The notes: a model not told the origin generated them from the sequence alone. Counted from the first letter of the stretch, positions 36,176 through 48,001 are shown. The stretch: 64,000 bases of DNA from Daedaleopsis sinensis (GCA_033807695.1 CM066305.1:1922001-1986000); one strand, 5' to 3'. A program made the numbers and translations.

Positions 36176-38645
36176 GACTGGAGGTTGTCGCGGTGGATGG
36201 GGAGGGGAGAGGATAGACGGAGGGTGTTGGTGGTGGACGTTGGGAAGAGAGTTGAGCTGGGCGGAATCAAACGGGGACTTGACGAAGGCGGTCAAAAAGC
36301 TTAACCGGGCGCCTGTGAAGGCCGCGCGCCGGAGACGCCCGGGCCCCCTGGAAGCGGTTGCCGAGTTTGGGATAGCGGTGTCGGCGGGGCGGAGGCGGCG
36401 GTCATTAACACCGCGTCGGCAAGCACACTCTATCGCTCCCAAATCTTCCACTCATCCTCTTCGTGAATGATCCTGTTCGTAAATGCGTGCGCAGACACGA
36501 ACACTCTGCCAGCTCACCAGCTATCTCACTGCATGAGCCTTCACTGGTCTATCTGATCAGAACGGGGTTGTGGGTGCCTCCTGATAGAAACATACCCTGG
36601 CCCGTGCGCCCGCATCAACTCCCGCAGCCGCCCTCCCCGTCTTCTATCCGACACGCTCGGCCATAGAAGCTACTGAACGGACGCCACGACACAGAAGCCA
36701 GCTTCCAACGTCCATAAATCCATAACAGGACAGAATGGCTCCCACCTGGCCGCACTCATCACCGTCTGTCTTCGTATCCGGGATTTGATGACAGCGTTGA
36801 TGAACCGTCCGCAAATGCTGCCTGTATTCAACTCCTTGTATCTGTAAGACACACGTTTATGCCATTCCTGCTTCACGTCTTGCACCTGACCCTCGATCTC
36901 GAACACAGAAAATAGTATAAGGGATGAAATGCGACACAGGGCAAACACCGTGACCATACAGACTCATCAGCAACCTGTGTACTGTATGTGTTTGGTTCTC
37001 CAGAGCTTCATCTAGATCTGTTGTGCTTGATATCAACTGATTCCGGGGACAGGCAGAGCCTCGTCACTTCAGGATCAGCCAAAGTCACCCGCCAGGTTCA
37101 AACCTGTCCATTGCTCAACATTTGACACTTGAAATTCGTGTAGACGCAATGCGATGTCATTCAGTGTCATTCCTATCGCTGTGGCACCCGAGTCGCGACA
37201 CATCCCTAATACTTCGTACCTGCAGTAACCGGCTGCCAACGTGTACGGTTACGTTGGGCGTCAAGATGAGTCCTGGATGGAACAAGCCCCAGGTCTTGAC
37301 TCTTCCCTTCTGTCCCGGAGCTGAGGACAGTGCGTGGTCATGACCGGTGTACGGCATGTGTCCTGTGAACGAGTTTCGGCTACATGCATTTTGAAGACAG
37401 ATAATGTCAACTACATCATCGGTTCGCTTACACCATCCTGGATCCCTAAGCATCCCTAATGCTCACCTGTTATTCTTAGGTAGACGCAATCGGCTATTCA
37501 TAAGCATACGAACCCCCATTTGCCCCCAATTGCGCCCAGGGCCCAATTCATTCTTCCATCGGGTCACGGCCACCGAAAGCGCGACTCCCGACACGGCCCG
37601 GACCGGCGACGCTGGTGATTGGTTTGGAATCGGCTGGTTAATCGAAGCCTTTACATGTACAGCTTCTACCCTAATTTCGCTGCACATGCCTCGTGTCCAC
37701 CTCAACTTCGGGGAGGATTGACCAAGGCGCAAGGCTCCCGGACCTCGAAAGTTTTAATGGTGCTCGGCCAAACTCCCCGACATACGCATGCTGCAAGCTC
37801 CAGCACATCTCCGCCGGCTTTGGGCCACAATTTTGAACGATGGCGGGAGGACGTGCGAGCCGACGGAAACATGTGCGAGGGCTCCGGTACTTGTGGGTCC
37901 ATCGCTGTCCATCGCTGCAATACTGCCACTCGCCTGAGAGGCCGCGTACAGTCAAGCGAATACCCTTTTATCTCCGCCAAGTGACATCGGCCCGGGCTTG
38001 CATCGGTGCTCTGCATTGTAATACTACCGGCCTCAACAAGGATGTCCGCCCTTCCGCCATGTTTCCGGACGGGCACGCGTCACGCATGTCTCGCTAAACG
38101 TCGACGTCGATGACCACCATTCATGCAGCCCTGGTGCGTTGGATATACATCGTCTCAGGAATAGATACTGAGGGTTCCATCATCTCCTGCTACCAGTATG
38201 TGCTTGTGCACATCGCACCCAGCTAGTGCCATGACCGTCTCCTCAAATCCGAGTCCCTCAGGCCTCGCAGCGGCAGTATGAACTCGGATGCGACAGTATA
38301 GTCATATTGCGCACGCTACACCTATGTGCCGATGCCGCCCTTGTCCCTGTGCCGACCCCACCAGTGCGCAGAATTGCCACTGTGTCTCCGCTGTGTTTCC
38401 GGCCGAGCAGGGTCCTCGGCCGTCCCTGCTGCCAGGGCGCGATGCGGGCAAGTGCTCCAGGTATATGTACGTGTTATCAACCATCGGCACCCGGAGTCAG
38501 CTCTCGGCTGACTAAAATTCTTTGTAGTTCTCGGTGCGCTGTGTGCGGCACCGACAACCCCACTCTGGTACGACCGGGAGTTCGAGTCACGACCACGCCT
38601 CCCGGTGTGGCTAGTGAGGTTGGCCGTCACGCAAATCGCACCTTG

Positions 38646-38729
38646 TGCCCAGACGTACTGTGTAATATAGCCCGCACCCTCTACCACGGCTACTACATAG
38701 GAGACACACACTGGCAGTACGTCTGGGCA
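38646..38729. repeat. Perfect 15-bp inverted repeat, 54-nt spacer
   Basis: The left arm TGCCCAGACGTACTG (38646-38660) is exactly complementary to the right arm (38715-38729). The transcript could form a long stem with a 54-nt loop, or the arms could be remnants of terminal repeats. No ORF or target-site duplication is evident next to it. Confidence 0.6.
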
Positions 38730-40038
38730 GGAGGCAGAGTGCTTCCGGGAGTTCGCCATAGCGCTCAGCTGTGTGCAACTCTTCTCCATTGATTTGGTTG
38801 CAAGCTGGTTAGTCATCTATCTACCTATCACTTGGCGAGACTCTGAGCCAAAGCTGACCATGATAGAGCTATTATGATGGAATGTCATTCAGCGATGGTC
38901 GTCGTTCTTCGCTCAAGGCCGACATTCCAATAATGTGTTCGGTGCCGTGTTGATGTACCGAGCCGGGTGATCTTCGAGTGCATGTATACGCCTCCGAGCT
39001 ACTAAGCAGACTCATCGTAGGTGAGTGAAGCGACGTCATCCATTTAATCTTCGAGTCAGCACTCGGTTAAACAGGCTTCGTCTTCAATCAAAGGCCCTAC
39101 CTAGTACACCTCAGTACACTTGTGGTTCCAATATGCACTGGTAAAACGCGCATACCTGGTGCTAAACGTCTATGGTGACACATCGTCGGGATGCTGGGAT
39201 GCTCTATAGGCTCTGGCACGACTCTGCCGCACAAGTGTCAAGAAGAGCTATTTTTATCTGTATCTCTATTCACCCTCGGTGGCTCTACCTCTATGGTACT
39301 CCTCATGACAGCCATCCAGTACAACTCTGTCCGTCACTCGCCGAGAACATACCGACTTCACTGCCGATGCTTACGACATGTTGGACTCATAGGAACTCGA
39401 CGACCCTTGCAGGTCGAAGTAGTCTCTCTGATCGCCACACAACGCGGCAGGTACTCACGTACTAGGACCCGCAGACCCGCATGACACCTACGCCGCCCAC
39501 CCGAGCATGAGCCTCTTTTGCTCCAATCCGCTACCTCCCTCTTGTGGGCTGCACGCACTGGCAACAGACTTCCAGCAGCAAGAAGAGTTCACGTGGCCGG
39601 CCGGAACACGAACTCTAGAACGTCGGAATTTCTATTGCGAGGATATCCCGACGCGTCGGCGCCGTCTCTTTCCCATCGCCCATTTTGTGGCCTCGATGCG
39701 TCATCCGTGCCCAATATCCGCCTCGGCCAGCTTCTCCGTTGTTTGATGCACCTCGCGTTTGTCCCGCGACCTTCGCTGAACAGCGTGCATGACCCGCTCA
39801 TCCGCTGAATATCCGACCGCGCGGACCAATCGCAGTGCAACATTCTCTGTGAGATGCTCGACGGCACTGGATGTCAATTGCCGTCCTGCCAGAGATCACT
39901 TCGACGGCACCCGCAGCGCTGCTGGCAAGGCACACGGCCTCCCTTGTGCTCGCACTCTGTCCTCGGGACTCGGGCTTTCGGGCGAGACGAGCTCGCGAAG
40001 TGTCTGTATCAAGAACGCTGTGGGCAGGCCCTGACGCT

Positions 40039-40044
40039 GCGGGG
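40039..40044 (+). promoter_or_regulatory. Possible CreA/Mig1-type site upstream of the LPMO
   Basis: GCGGGG matches the SYGGRG consensus bound by fungal glucose repressors and sits just upstream of the TATA box. Such short matches occur by chance often, so the call rests on position. Confidence 0.3.
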
Positions 40045-40049
40045 AGGCA

Positions 40050-40056
40050 TATAAGG
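40050..40056 (+). promoter_or_regulatory. TATA box of the LPMO gene
   Basis: TATAAGG lies 77 bp upstream of the LPMO ATG, a usual distance for a fungal TATA element. The same heptamer precedes the intradiol dioxygenase gene. Confidence 0.55.
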
Positions 40057-40126
40057 CCCCACGGGGACTGACAGCCGATCTGCAAGCTCTCGAGCCTCAT
40101 TCACTACCAGCCCAAAAGACCTGAAG

Positions 40127-41536
40127 ATGTTCTCCTTCGCCGCCCTCGTCGCTGTCGCCTCCGCTGCGCTCCCGCAGGTCCTCGCCCACGGCGGTGTCCT
40201 CTCGTACAAGATCAACAACCAGGTCTTCCAGGGATGGGCTGTGCGTATCCATTCTTCTAGCACGTCGTGCATCGCGTCTGTATCTGACATTTTCCCGCGC
40301 ATACAGCCCTACAACTCCCCCACTGGCCAGACCTCCATACAGCGCCCGTGGTCTTCATAGTGGGTATCCTGTGTCTCCGAGAATGTGGCTAAAACTGAGC
40401 TCTGCGCTCCAGCAACCCCATCACTGTCCCGACGGACCCGACGATATCCTGCAATGATGACGGCACGTCTGGCGCCCTTCAGCTCTCCACCACCGTCGCT
40501 GCTGGCTCGCCCATCACGGCGTACTGGAACCAAATCTGGCCTCACGCACAGGGCCCCATGGTGCGCATCCCGCACATTCAATGATACCGAAGGCCACGAC
40601 TTGCTGACATGCTGGCCGTTGCACAGCTCACTTACCTCGCGCAGTGCCCGGGCAGCACATGTACCGGCGTGAACTCTGCGACCCTCAAGTGGTTCAAGAT
40701 CGACGAGGCTGGCCTGCTCTCTGGCACCATCGGCGACGGCTACTGGGGCTCGGGCAAGATGATCGACCAGAACTCGTCCTGGACGACGACGATCCCCGCG
40801 TCCGTCCCGTCTGGCAACTACCTCATTCGCTTCGAGACGATCGCCCTGCACTCGCTCCCCGCGCAGTTCTACCCCGAGTGTGCGCAGATCCAGATCACCG
40901 GCGGCGGCAACCGTGCACCCACCGCTGATGAGCTCGTCTCCTTCCCCGGCGCGTACTCGGCGAGCGACCCCGGCCGTGCGTATCTCTATTCCTCCCTATA
41001 CCTATCTCTATCAGATAGCTCGTTTATCCGAGTCATCGTATTGCCTTTGCCCACCCCTCGTCTCCTTGTCGATATATATGACGCAATGACATCTGCTGAC
41101 GATGCCCTCTCTCAACAGTGAGCGTCGACCTCTACACCAACGAGGCCAAGGCCGACTCCAACTACATCATCCCCGGACCCCCTCTCTACGGCCAGGGTAC
41201 CGGCAGCCCCGCTCCCGCCCCCCCCGTACGTGACTTATCTCCCGCGCATGATCTCATCTAACGACGCTCAAACGACACATCCCAAAGACCTCCGTCCCCG
41301 CGCCCGCGCCGACTACTACCGCCGGCCCCGCGCCCACCGCGCCCGCGGGCACCATCCAACAGTTCGGCCAGTGTGGAGGTATCAACTACAGCGGCGCTAC
41401 CGCCTGTGTCGCGCCCTTCACCTGCCACGTCGTCAACGGTACGTTCTCTTCCTCATACCCCTCCCATACACGGCGCACTGAGAGGCTGATCGTAACACAT
41501 CTGCAAAATCCAGACTACTACTCCCAATGCCTGTAA
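40127..41536 (+). CDS. AA9 lytic polysaccharide monooxygenase with CBM1
   Basis: A secreted copper enzyme that cleaves cellulose and related glucans oxidatively. Exons are 40127-40240, 40307-40359, 40413-40560, 40627-40975, 41119-41225, 41288-41438 and 41514-41536, giving a 314-residue precursor. Cleavage after LPQVLA exposes His21 as the mature N-terminus, the first copper-brace ligand. The second histidine is H100 in WPHAQGPM, and the axial tyrosine is Y187 in the conserved H180-x4-Q185-x-Y187-x2-C190 block. A Pro/Thr/Ala linker leads to a cellulose-binding CBM1 (about 281-314) with FGQCGG and YYSQCL. CBM1 normally has W or Y where this has F. The last exon codes for only eight codons. All introns are in frame. 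It is probably induced on plant biomass; oxidation site (C1 or C4) cannot be read here. Confidence 0.95.
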
Positions 41537-42786
41537 TTCCGCACCACCATCCCGCCAGCCGTCCACATCATCATCACCCCCCGGAGCTGCTCATGAGCCA
41601 CACGCATGCGCATGAGCGGAGCCGGCGGAAGGCGCGTCTGGCGGGCGGCGCGGGCTGGACGCGGCACGACGAACGGGCGAAGGCGCTCGGGAGCAGTGTC
41701 GCGGTCAGCATGTTCTTCTGGGTCGTGTTTTCTCGGAGGCCTCATCATGTGTATGTGTAATCTGCCCTTGTCTGCTGCATACTAGAAATCGCTTTGCTCT
41801 CCCGAGTCCCGAGTCTGCTCCCGGGTGTGCGCGTCGCGCGAGTCTGTACTCATATCGAAGCAAACGCGCAGTGGGAGGAGAATAGGGCTGTCACGGTATC
41901 GAACGTTAACTTTATGGTGAGTCGATGGAGGCCAGTGCATCAGTCAGTAATGGCTGTGTGCAGGAACTGATCCCTGTCGCCTCCTGGCTTATGACCGACA
42001 CCCGGCATTTCAGCTCATTAAGCCATGTCATGGCTCTGACTGCATTGGAATGTGTTCGAAGCGCAGCTGTGGCAGCCACTTCCCACCGAGTCTCAGGATG
42101 AATCATCCAGGAAGCACAGAGACGGGGCCAACGTGTTCAAACTTACACCGAAAGACTATTATTCTGGGATACGTGTTTCATATTGGAAGCCCTATGTCAG
42201 ATAGTACGTAACTATTTCATGCATATCACAACTGCGTCTAGAATTGATGTCATGTCACGTCCACCATAACATCGTTATTGCCGCCGCCAAATAATCGAGA
42301 ACCTGGGTATGAAGTTGAATCATCACAATTTGTCCTTGGCTTCATGATATCACGTACTTACATTCGCTCTTCAGCTCCCTTCACTTGTGATCCTAGCTGC
42401 GTGTGTGAACAATCCGCTTGGACGGCACGAGACATTAGAGGCCTCGCTACCCGAAGCTTGCGAATTCAGCGGTAGCGCCTCCCTGTGTGAAAGGCGGCAG
42501 GCTGGCATGGCTTCCAGTGAATACAGCGTAGTAAGCCTTCGTTTGCCGCTACCGTCAGCTGTAGGATGGTCAAGGGGACGCATGAGAATTAATCATGTCC
42601 GAGGATGGGGTACCAATACTTACCTATCCCATCCGTACTGCCTCCGTACGGCGTATACTCATGATGTCCGAACATCGGCTACATCCCACATTATAAGGCG
42701 AGGAGGCCTGAGCTTGAGAACGTTGTAAGAGTTCTCGCCTCTTGTACCTTCCCATCAACTGCGAAGCAATCAGAGACTTGGCTGTA
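41537..42786. other. Intergenic between LPMO and dioxygenase
   Basis: About 1.25 kb. The left part is GC-rich 3' sequence with a CATCATCATCAC tract; the right part is the dioxygenase promoter. A 77-codon frame overlapping the LPMO stop (41527-41760) is judged non-coding. Confidence 0.4.
42692..42698 (+). promoter_or_regulatory. TATA box of the intradiol dioxygenase gene
   Basis: TATAAGG, 95 bp upstream of the ATG at 42787 and identical to the LPMO box. This supports a regulated promoter and the chosen start codon. Confidence 0.5.
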
Positions 42787-43763
42787 ATGTCTCAAGTCGC
42801 CACCGCTGCAGACTGGGCGCCGCATATCGGCGTGAGTCTCCCTCGGAGACTGTTCAGTTTCGCGCGGTCCGCGTGGATCATGTTTGTTGTGGACAACCCC
42901 CTGATGTGGAAGTTGGGATTCCGTGGCAAGAACGCGAACGACGACATCGAAGGTATGCACTTGGTTCGGGCGTTGCTGCCGCTGCTGGGAATCAGCCTAC
43001 TCACCGATCATGTGGAATCAAGGTCCGTTCTACGTCGTCGGTTCGCCTCAGCGACAAATCGAAGACGGGAAGATGGTCCTCGCGTCTGCCGATGCTCTGC
43101 GCAGTAAGCCAATCATACGATACGGGTATCGAGGTTGCGGGGAATGCTCACCGGATGACATAGAGCACGGTCCTTTCTTGTTCTTGATCGAGGTCAAGGA
43201 CGCGAAGGGAGAACCCATACCAAACGCCGTGCTCGATTGCTGGCAGGCAGATTCGGACGGCGTATACTTCTTCGCCTCGTGGACGTTGCGGGGAAAGATG
43301 GTGACGGATGCCCAAGGCCACGCCGAAATCCTCACCGTCAGGCCGGCGGACTACGGAGCCCCAGTGCTTGGGCGTCGGGCCGGACACATGCACCTCATGG
43401 TAACCGGTACGACGGGCAAGCATGCACCGATGACCTCTCAGATCTACGTTTGTCCTGCAAACAATGCCGAACATTTGGGTATGGACTTGTACGTATTCTC
43501 GTGCACACTCACCCAGTCCGATGGACTGACAGCAATACAGCGCGAACGCGTGGCGTCAAACCCCTCGTCAAAATATGGCAACGTGCTGGTCGGTACCAGC
43601 TGCTACCGGCGGAGAAAGGGTGCACAACCTTCCGGAGCTACCTGCTAGCGATATTGATACAGCTGGGCGCATCGCCTGGTGGAACCAGAAGTTGCATGAG
43701 CACGGTATAGAACGCGAGGTCGGGGCCGTTGGGTGTCATGAGATACGCCTGGGCGACATATGA
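42787..43763 (+). CDS. Intradiol ring-cleavage dioxygenase
   Basis: A non-heme Fe(III) dioxygenase that would cleave catechol- or hydroxyquinol-type rings between the hydroxyls, a late step in the breakdown of lignin-derived aromatics. Exons are 42787-42952, 42996-43103, 43164-43488 and a last exon from 43541 to 43763 (273 residues) or from 43533 to 43710 (258 residues). All four iron ligands are recognisable: Y126 in DSDGVYFF, Y155 in RPADYGAP, and H166 and H168 in AGHMHLMV. NQGPFYVVGSP and KGEPIPNAVLDCWQAD are typical. The first acceptor choice keeps HNLPELPASDID; the other keeps GVKPLVKIW, which fits the family at that place better, so a small frameshift is possible. The region before GPFY is short, so an upstream exon may be missing. 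Confidence 0.72.
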
Positions 43764-45128
43764 GGAATGCCTTCCATTGACATCGTACCTTTCTGACGGT
43801 TTATCAGTGAATCGTAGTTTTGTTCAGTACTACCAATAATGCGTTCATGAATTGACTCTCACCATATCGTCGTGCCCAAATCCACGAAATCGGGCCAGCG
43901 TCGACGTTACCTTCTAAAAAAATGAAGTATCCTCGAGAGTGCTCTCGGTGTAATAACGGATCACTGATTAACATCGATCAGGATACAAGGAGGCCTGGGA
44001 CTGCCAACCGATGCCTGTGGGACGGAGGTTATCAGAGCTAGTATATAGGCTGTAGATTGCACAGCAAGGGTCATTTCTTCTGTACGCACCTTCTACGCGG
44101 CTCATGATAATGGCACGAGGAGAAATAGTGACTGACTTAGTGTTGACGTCGGGGGACTGGACGCGGCGTGCATCCTATGCTCGGCTATGCAAAGCCGCGT
44201 GGGGATTCATGTAGCAATGCGAGTCATAATCTGGAGGAGTGTGCTCACTACTCCCTAAGTTCTTTATCAGTTTCCAGCGGAAGAAAGTAATAGATGGGAT
44301 CACTCACGAATTCCGAGATACTGCAAGACTGTTCTACCGCCCCGAGAACCCTCAGCTATCGAGCATTATGATTTAAGACTGACAATTAGGGGCTTTTAAT
44401 GATTAGCAGAACGTTCACTGTCAGCTCAGAGTCATAACACAATATTGCACTGCGGATCCGCCGTTCGCGGACGCTGATGATCCTTCCACAATCGAGCGCT
44501 CGGGTTAGCCAAGAAATAATGTGGTAGAGATCAAAAGCTTTCTCAACATCAACACAAACGAACAAGAGTTTGATCGCGGGATGTCGTATGTCGACTATGT
44601 CTAATATAGTTCAAGTTCAGTCTTTCCTATCATGAGCCAGAGATATGAAAGTTCGTCTGTCTTTCTGACTCTTTCGCGATTCGCACCATGAAAACACTTT
44701 GAGTTCTTGAACTAAACTTCATTGCCACAAGAGCCACATGCTCATCACTGAAACAGGGTTCCGTTCATCCTAGCGGGAATGGAAGACACTGTTAGACCTC
44801 TCCAGCAAGCTAGAGCTGCTTAGGCAAGAGGCAGACAGACTAGCAGGACGGAGTTCCGACAGTCCATTGTGGACTAATCGACTGATAGCTGAAGGAACAG
44901 AAGGCCGTGCCACTAAACAGGTCTTGGCTTTGCGAAACACACGTTGAAGCCTACTACAAACCTGGAAAGTCAGCTAACGCGCGTGTCCTCGGTCAGGAGG
45001 TTACGACGTTGACGTACAGACAGCACGCAGACACGTAACCGCGGTGGCATTTGGGACAGGACCCGGGAGGCGTACGTCAATAGGATCCAGACAGGTTTGT
45101 GATTCTGCCCTGGCAATGTCAACTACAG
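43764..45128. other. Gene-free, A/T-richer stretch
   Basis: About 1.37 kb with stop codons in all frames and no ORF worth listing. Base composition is visibly A/T-richer than the neighbouring genes. No repeat with clear ends is seen. The convergent gene orientation on each side suggests 3' UTRs plus degenerate sequence. Confidence 0.45.
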
Positions 45129-46311
45129 TCATGTTTTGCCGTAGACATGTCTTCGTGTACTCTGCCAGCAATTCTTCGCCGCATCAATGCATTTCGTGAG
45201 CACGTCCTGCCCGTCTCCTAGGATGCCGAGACCGAGCTGCATAACCGACGTTAGGCCGCCGTTCCCGTCTATCACGACCGCAACCGTCGTGTCCAGGAGC
45301 GGTTCCTCGAATGAAGTGGGATCAGCGAGTATGTGGGCTCTGAAACAGGAACCACGTAAGTGACGAATGGAAAGCGACTGTATGGCGACCGCCCCCACCC
45401 GTCGAATATGCCGAAGGAGTACGAGGTTGGCAGCCGGCCCATCTGCAGGGGTTCCATGATCTTTCGCGTACAGACGGTCCTCTGCCGGTCTTCGTCATAT
45501 TTCGCCTTTGGTAACCTGGCTGGATACGCGCGTTCGTTCGACGCCATAGTGACCAATAACCAAGGCACGACTCACTGTTTTTCAAAGCCGCTACCATCGC
45601 GAGCAATGTCGCGTCAAACGCGTTCCCATCGTAGTTGATGCATGTTGCGTCCACGTATAGCACCCATACGGCCTTCCCGGGCTCGATACATAGAGATGAT
45701 TTTGGCACAACGCCCGATCTGCACGGCTGGACGCGTTTGTGGCGCACAAATCACGGAAATGAATGCACTCACGATACGAGAACCTCGTTCAACCTATCAG
45801 ATAGCACCTGAGCCTCGTCTGTAGGCGGCCCGGGCTTGAATTTGGGTGAACAGATGGCGGGGAGGTCGAGATTGGGCACTGGCAATACGCGTGAAAAAAC
45901 GCGTCGAAACGGAGGAGCCACACAAACGCGATGCGACGTACCCAAGAACCCCTCGTTCGGCCGGTCGAGCTCAGGCTCTGCTATCTCCGCCTTCACGCCA
46001 CATACAACCGTCGTGGACCCCAGTCGTACGAGCGCAGACCCGTCCGCGGTGGATATTGAGCCTTCGCGGACAGCATCAGCATCCTGCTCCCCTACTTGCC
46101 GGAGACGGGTGGACCTCCGTGCGTGCAAGGAAGACGCACCTACATTGACCGAGACGTCCCTCCATTCATCGAAGTTGCGCCCGTCCGGCCGGACATTCTC
46201 TGCCAAAAATCTCTCCAGGTAGGTTTTAGGATGCAGGCGTTGGAACGTAAGAGCCTTGAGCGCGTCCTGCTCAAGCGAGCTCGAGCCCGCAGAGGAAGAA
46301 GCAGCAGCCAT
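45129..46311 (-). CDS. RRP43: Exosome complex component RRP43
   Basis: RRP43 (EXOSC8) is an RNase PH-like, catalytically inactive ring subunit of the RNA exosome that processes rRNA and degrades RNA. Minus-strand exons are 46311-46140, 46061-45942, 45878-45773, 45718-45576, 45519-45399 and 45339-45129, giving 290 residues. Conserved blocks in order are NVRPDGRNFDEWR, STADGSALVRLGSTTVVCGV, VPNLDLPAICSPKFKPGPP, VLYVDATCINYDGNAFDATL, RLPKAKYDED and ADPTSFEEPLLDTTVAV. The order and the SP.FKPGPP block fit RRP43 better than RRP42 or MTR3. All five introns are in frame. ATG 46311 opens into a serine/alanine leader; upstream in-frame sequence is not conserved. Confidence 0.93.
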
Positions 46312-46837
46312 CAGCGTACGATGCAAGCAGAGTCTAGCAGATTCGAGGTGCGTGTGCGGCGAGCGTGAGTGCAAGAGAAGAAAGCGGAGGAGGTGAGCGG
46401 CGGCCTGCTGGAAGAGGACTCGGACGTGATCCCGCCTAGCTCGCGTGGGCGGGACACTCTTTAGGCGAGGAGATTCAAGTGAGATAAATTGTCGGGCACA
46501 CAACATGGACCTCCATGCAATCTATCCTGAACGAGTTGTGGGTCCAGCCTGTTCCGCACTCTCGGGCTGCGTCTTCGACGTTGTGTGAGCCCGTGTGCAC
46601 ACTTAACTCAGAGACGCGCGGGGCCAACGTGCCCGCCCCTATCCGCCATATTCCCGCCCATTAAATCGTACATGTACACCAATGCGTTTTCCCAACTGCA
46701 GCAGCACAAAGTCCAACAGGTGAGGATGTGTCTGAAGATGTGTCTCTACCAGCCCAGCCTATCCTGCGTGCTCGACTTGCTTGCGCTCCTTGCTCCCGCA
46801 CAGCGTCCACGCTCGGTCCGTGCGCCGCGACCGACGT
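46312..46837. other. Intergenic, RRP43 promoter and ASADH 3' side
   Basis: About 526 bp upstream of RRP43 and downstream of the aspartate-semialdehyde dehydrogenase gene, both on the minus strand. No further gene is seen. Confidence 0.4.
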
Positions 46838-48001
46838 CTACGCGCCGATTATCCCCTTCAGTACCGCGTACTCGGCGTTGATGATGCTGCTCGTGGCAGC
46901 TCCGATCGCGACGTTGTTCGCAAGAACGACGAACTTGATGTCCAACACCCGGCACTGCCGTACCCTTCCCACACACACCCCCGCGCCGTTCTGGTAGTCC
47001 CTGTCCAGCCTCGGTTGAGGTCGATCTGCCTCCTCGTGCACGAACGCCGTGTGTCGCGGCGCTGACGGGCATCCGATCGTGTACGCGTCCGAGGTGTACG
47101 CCTGGAGCGCCTCCCGCACCTGCTGGGGACTCGGAGGTGGACGGCGGGCGAACCGCACCGACACGCACTCGGTGTGGCCCTCGATGACCGGGACGCGGTT
47201 GCAGGACGCGGAGATGCGGAGGGGATGCTTGGTGTGCATTTCGAACGCATTCAGCCCGTCGTCGTCCTGCGTTATCCCGCCGAGGATCTTGAGCGTCTCC
47301 CACTCCAGCTTCTCCTCCTCACCGCTGATGTATGGAACGATGTTGTCCATGATATCAAGCGAAGGGACCCCTGGGTATCCTGCGCCGGAGATAGCTTGCA
47401 TCGTGGTGATCATGCACGACTCGATCGGACCGAAGGCACGCTCGAGCGCGGCGAGGGGGATGACGACGCCTGTGGTCGAACAGTTCGCATTTGTAACGAT
47501 GAATCCCTTCTTGAGCGGCGGCGAATGCAGCCGTTGTTGTTGTGGGATGATGGAGAAGTGGGAGGGGTTCACGAGGGGGACGATGAGCGGAACATGGGGA
47601 TCCCGTCTGTAGTTCTTCGCATTCGAGAACACGGCTAGCTCCGCCAGCCTGAACCTCTGTTCTGCAGGAGTGGAAGTTGACTAGGAGGGGTATCTGGTAT
47701 AAAACACGCACGTACCTATATCGCCCGCTACATCGGCATCGAGTCCGGAGAAAATAACCGCGCAGTCTTTGAAATGTTCCGGTACGCACTCCTGGACGAT
47801 CATTTCCCGCACCGCACTTGGAATGGATTTCGTCTGCTTCCAGTTGACCGCCTTCGAGTACGGCTTCCCGGCCGATCGTGTAGATGCACCGAGCGCATGA
47901 ATGACGAAGAAAGGATGTTCGGCGAGGAGCGCAATGAAGCGTTGGCCGACGGTGCCAGTTGCACCCAGGACCCCGACCTTGAGCTCTTTCGCGTTCGTCA
48001 T
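46838..48001 (-). CDS. HOM2: Aspartate-semialdehyde dehydrogenase
   Basis: ASADH reduces aspartyl-4-phosphate to aspartate semialdehyde with NADPH, the branch point to threonine, methionine and isoleucine in fungi. Minus-strand exons are 48001-47716 and 47661-46838, giving 369 residues, the normal length. The NADP-binding loop GVLGATGTVGQRF lies at the start. The active-site cysteine is in NANCSTTGVVIP, and the general-base histidine region is VIEGHTECVSV. The C-terminal KFVVLANNVAIGAATSSI matches the family. It is transcribed divergently from EMC6 across 214 bp. The enzyme is cytosolic. Confidence 0.95.

Larger units (their letters stand above)
36176..40126. other. Gene-free stretch of 4 kb before the LPMO gene
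   Basis: This is the largest gap in the window. I checked both strands for open frames with fungal-like introns and found only short, motif-free ones. It holds a perfect 15-bp inverted repeat (38646-38729), a tRNA T-arm-like string without a matching cloverleaf (38571-38594), and the LPMO promoter at the right end. Ancient transposon remnants are possible, but none can be shown. Confidence 0.45.

Noticed and set aside
38571..38594. tRNA T-arm-like string (GGGAGTTCGAGTCACGAC)
   Set aside because: The flanks of the loop do not pair as a T-stem, and no acceptor stem or anticodon arm can be built around it.
38307..38816. Overlapping frames of about 160 codons on both strands
   Set aside because: No family features, Cys/Arg-rich composition typical of chance frames in GC-rich sequence.
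41527..41760. 77-codon frame overlapping the LPMO stop codon
   Set aside because: It starts inside the LPMO last exon and is His/Pro/Arg-rich; most likely LPMO 3' UTR.
42961..43050. Reading through the second dioxygenase intron (GISLLTDHVES frame)
   Set aside because: It looked like an intradiol N-terminal segment needing a frameshift, but a 43-nt GT-AG intron (42953-42995) restores NQGPFYVVGSP without any frameshift.
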